Of a stretch of DNA of 13,407 nucleotides, positions 11,562 to 13,407 are shown one piece after another. Location: the NCBI GenBank assembly GCA_964649195.1, contig CAZYPK010000146.1:1-13407 (forward strand), in the 5' to 3' direction. Position numbers and translations under genes: made by a program. The notes beneath the pieces were generated by a model that did not search any database, had not been told where the DNA came from, and was given only the letters and a program-made list of their open reading frames with translations. Position 1 is the stretch's first letter; every line of letters begins with the position of its first letter. Origin of the DNA: JTS-RE9 sp964649195. GTDB lineage: Bacteria > Planctomycetota > Phycisphaerae > Phycisphaerales > Phycisphaeraceae.

Positions 11562-13373
11562 ATGCCCACCCAAACCGCTGGCGGAATCTCGCCCGTTCAA
11601 TTTGTCGCCAAGTGGGAGCGCGTCCAACTGCCCGAACGCGCCGCCAGTCAGGAACATTTCCTCGATCTCTGCCGCATGCTGGGCCAGCCCACGCCTGCCG
11701 AACATGATGCCACCGGTTCCGAGTACGCCTTTGAAAAGGGCGTCGCCGTTTCCTCCGGCGCATCCAAGGGCAGCAAGGGCGATCGCGGGTTCGCCGATGT
11801 CTGGTGGCGCGGCAAATTCGGCTGGGAATACAAGACCCGCGATAAATACAAGACCCTCGATGACGCCTACCGCCAGCTTTGCCAGTACCGCGAAGCCCTC
11901 GAAAGCCCGCCCCTCCTGATCGTCAGCGACATCGCCCGCATCGAGATTCACACCAACTTCACCGGCACCGTCAAGAAAATACACACCATCGCCCTGGCGG
12001 ACCTGGCCAGCCCCGCCAGCATCGATCTGCTGCGCCGCGTCTTCACCGATCCGCAATCATTCAAGCCCACCATCACGCCGGCCAAGGTCACCGAAGAGAT
12101 CGCCAAGCAATTCGGCGAACTGGCCGCCAGCCTGCACCGGCGCGGCCACGACCCGCACGATGGAGCCCACTTCCTCATGAAGTGCATGTTCTGCCTCTTC
12201 GCCGAAGATGTGGACCTGCTGCCCAAGGAACTGTTCAAGCGCATGCTCGTGCAGTGGCACCGCCAGCCGGCCCAGCTTGTGAAGGTGATGGCCGCGCTCT
12301 TCGAAGCCATGCGCGCCGGCGGCGCATTCGGCAGCGACCCCATCGCATGGTTCAACGGCGGCCTCTTCGAAGAACCGCCCGGCAAGCCCCAAGCCCTCGA
12401 ACTCACCGAACCCGAAATCGGCGTGCTCATCATCGCCGCCAAACAGGATTGGTCATCCGTCGAACCGGCCATCTTCGGCACCCTCTTCGAACGATCCCTC
12501 GACCCCACCAAACGCGCCCAGATCGGCGCGCACTACACCAGCCGCGAAGACATTCTGCTGGTGGTGGAGCCGGTCATCCTCGCCCCCCTTCGCCGGCAAT
12601 GGGAACAGACGAAGCAGAAGTGCATCGACCTCGCAGCCCAGCGATCCGAAGCTGCACGCGACGCCCAGCGTGGTGCAGCCAAGAAAGGTGCGACCAAGCC
12701 AGCCACCTATTCACGCCGCATCGAAGATGAACTGGGTGAGTTTGTCCAGAAACTTTCGGGCGTTCGCATCCTCGATCCCGCCTGCGGATCGGGAAACTTT
12801 CTCTATGTCGCGATTCAGCAACTGCTGGACCTCGAAAAGCAGGTCATCACGTTTGCCGCCAGCCCGGAGATTGTGATTCCCCTCGTGCCGCGCGTCCGAC
12901 CCACGCAACTGCATGGCATCGAAATCAACCCCTACGCCGCCGAACTCGCCCAGGTCGTCATCTGGATCGGCTACCTGCAATGGATGCGCGACAACGGTTT
13001 CAACGCCCCTCGCGATCCCATCCTCGAATCCATCAAGAGCATCGAGAACCGCGATGCCATTCTCGACCTGTCCGACCCAGCGCACCCCGCGCCGGCGAAG
13101 TGGCCGCAAGCGGATTTCATCATTGGGAATCCGCCGTTCTTGGGATCAAAACTTTTCCGTCAAAACGGCCTGGGAGATGATTACATCGCAGCAATATTTG
13201 CCGCCTTCGATATATCGAAAGCATCAGACTTGTGTTGCTATTGGTTTGAATGCGCGAGGCGGGTAATCGAACGAGATAATAATAGAGTGCGTGTCGGATT
13301 ATTGGCCACTCAAGGAATTCGTGGCGCTGAAAACCGGGAGGTATTGCAAAGAATTAATACTACAACGCTATAA
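11562..13373 (+). CDS. MmeI-like (type IIL/IIG) restriction-modification protein, C-terminally truncated
   Basis: A 603-codon frame covering the nuclease and methyltransferase parts of a single-chain restriction-modification enzyme. Residues 75-91 (GFADVWWRGKFGWEYK) hold a PD-(D/E)xK-like site with D79 and E89-x-K91. A helical connector follows (CLFAEDVDLLP at 211-221; GTLFERSLDPTKRAQIGAHYTS at 306-327). The SAM motif is LDPACGSGNFLYVA at 404-417. HGIEINPYAAELAQVVIWIGYLQW is at 451-474, and the adenine-methylation motif NPPF is at 523-526. DLCCYWFECARRVI and GLLATQGIRGAENREVLQRI at 579-598 also match the family. It then stops at INTTTL, before the GDIF-like segment and the target-recognition domain. 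Whole members usually run to about 900 residues or more. From about 13105 the composition turns AT-rich with ATA, AGA and TTA codons. Cleavage activity is unlikely if this end is real. Confidence 0.85.
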   Translation: MPTQTAGGISPVQFVAKWERVQLPERAASQEHFLDLCRMLGQPTPAEHDATGSEYAFEKGVAVSSGASKGSKGDRGFADVWWRGKFGWEYKTRDKYKTLDDAYRQLCQYREALESPPLLIVSDIARIEIHTNFTGTVKKIHTIALADLASPASIDLLRRVFTDPQSFKPTITPAKVTEEIAKQFGELAASLHRRGHDPHDGAHFLMKCMFCLFAEDVDLLPKELFKRMLVQWHRQPAQLVKVMAALFEAMRAGGAFGSDPIAWFNGGLFEEPPGKPQALELTEPEIGVLIIAAKQDWSSVEPAIFGTLFERSLDPTKRAQIGAHYTSREDILLVVEPVILAPLRRQWEQTKQKCIDLAAQRSEAARDAQRGAAKKGATKPATYSRRIEDELGEFVQKLSGVRILDPACGSGNFLYVAIQQLLDLEKQVITFAASPEIVIPLVPRVRPTQLHGIEINPYAAELAQVVIWIGYLQWMRDNGFNAPRDPILESIKSIENRDAILDLSDPAHPAPAKWPQADFIIGNPPFLGSKLFRQNGLGDDYIAAIFAAFDISKASDLCCYWFECARRVIERDNNRVRVGLLATQGIRGAENREVLQRINTTTL

Positions 13374-13407
13374 ATGCTCAAGAATTCTTATGCGGCCAGC
13401 CGAAGTG

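Noticed and set aside
11417..11569. N-terminal extension of the RdgC-like gene up to 11569
   Set aside because: The extension overlaps the divergent gene and its promoter and reads as Arg/Gly/Ser-rich filler, while AGGAG sits correctly before the ATG at 11416.
13374..13407. Continuation of the restriction-modification protein in another frame after the stop
   Set aside because: The few codons readable in each frame before the window ends do not match the expected GDIF-like segment, so a simple frameshift cannot be shown.

Overview
The window is a GC-rich bacterial chromosome segment (about 60 percent by eye) that most likely comes from a planctomycete. The support is its AT-poor coding style, very weak use of Shine-Dalgarno sites, several families of palindromic and 7-nt-periodic intergenic repeats of a kind I associate with Planctomycetota, and the mix of genes. 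This is an inference from style; there is no marker gene such as 16S rRNA. I see no tRNA, rRNA, CRISPR array or transposase.

Left part (1-2600): two small type II-like toxin-antitoxin modules run head to tail, a DUF433/DUF5615 (VapBC-like) pair and a small antitoxin/ParE pair. A PLP-dependent cysteine desulfurase-family aminotransferase follows on the same strand. Next is a 0.7 kb stretch without protein genes (2595-3292). It holds three copies of a covarying stem-loop repeat and, between copies 2 and 3 on the minus strand, what looks like a free-standing small RNA gene. That RNA has a consensus-perfect sigma-54 -24/-12 promoter, about 210 nt with nested helices, and a strong intrinsic terminator. 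It is the most striking object in the window.

Middle part (3293-7638): a small four-helix membrane protein converges with a two-gene minus-strand operon, which encodes a degenerate receiver-domain protein followed by a membrane-anchored P-loop NTPase with some KAP-like features. A divergent exported alpha-helical-repeat (HEAT-like) protein follows. The spacers carry degenerate 7-nt-periodic arrays, one of which supplies the ribosome-binding site of the NTPase gene.

Right part (7639-13407): a DegT/DnrJ/EryC1-family sugar aminotransferase converges with a minus-strand pair, an RdgC-like protein and then a TroA/ZnuA-like lipoprotein carrying a repeat insertion. Divergent from the RdgC-like gene is an MmeI-like (type IIL/IIG) restriction-modification gene. 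It keeps its nuclease and methyltransferase motifs but stops after 603 codons, shortly after base composition falls from about 70 to about 44 percent GC. The toxin-antitoxin modules, the NTPase, the RdgC-like protein and the restriction-modification gene give the segment an accessory or defence flavour, while the aminotransferases look like ordinary metabolism.

Several genes have a -10-like box ending 5-8 nt before the ATG and no Shine-Dalgarno site, which suggests leaderless transcripts. Others have a GCTAYAAT box and a short leader with an AGGA/GAGG site.
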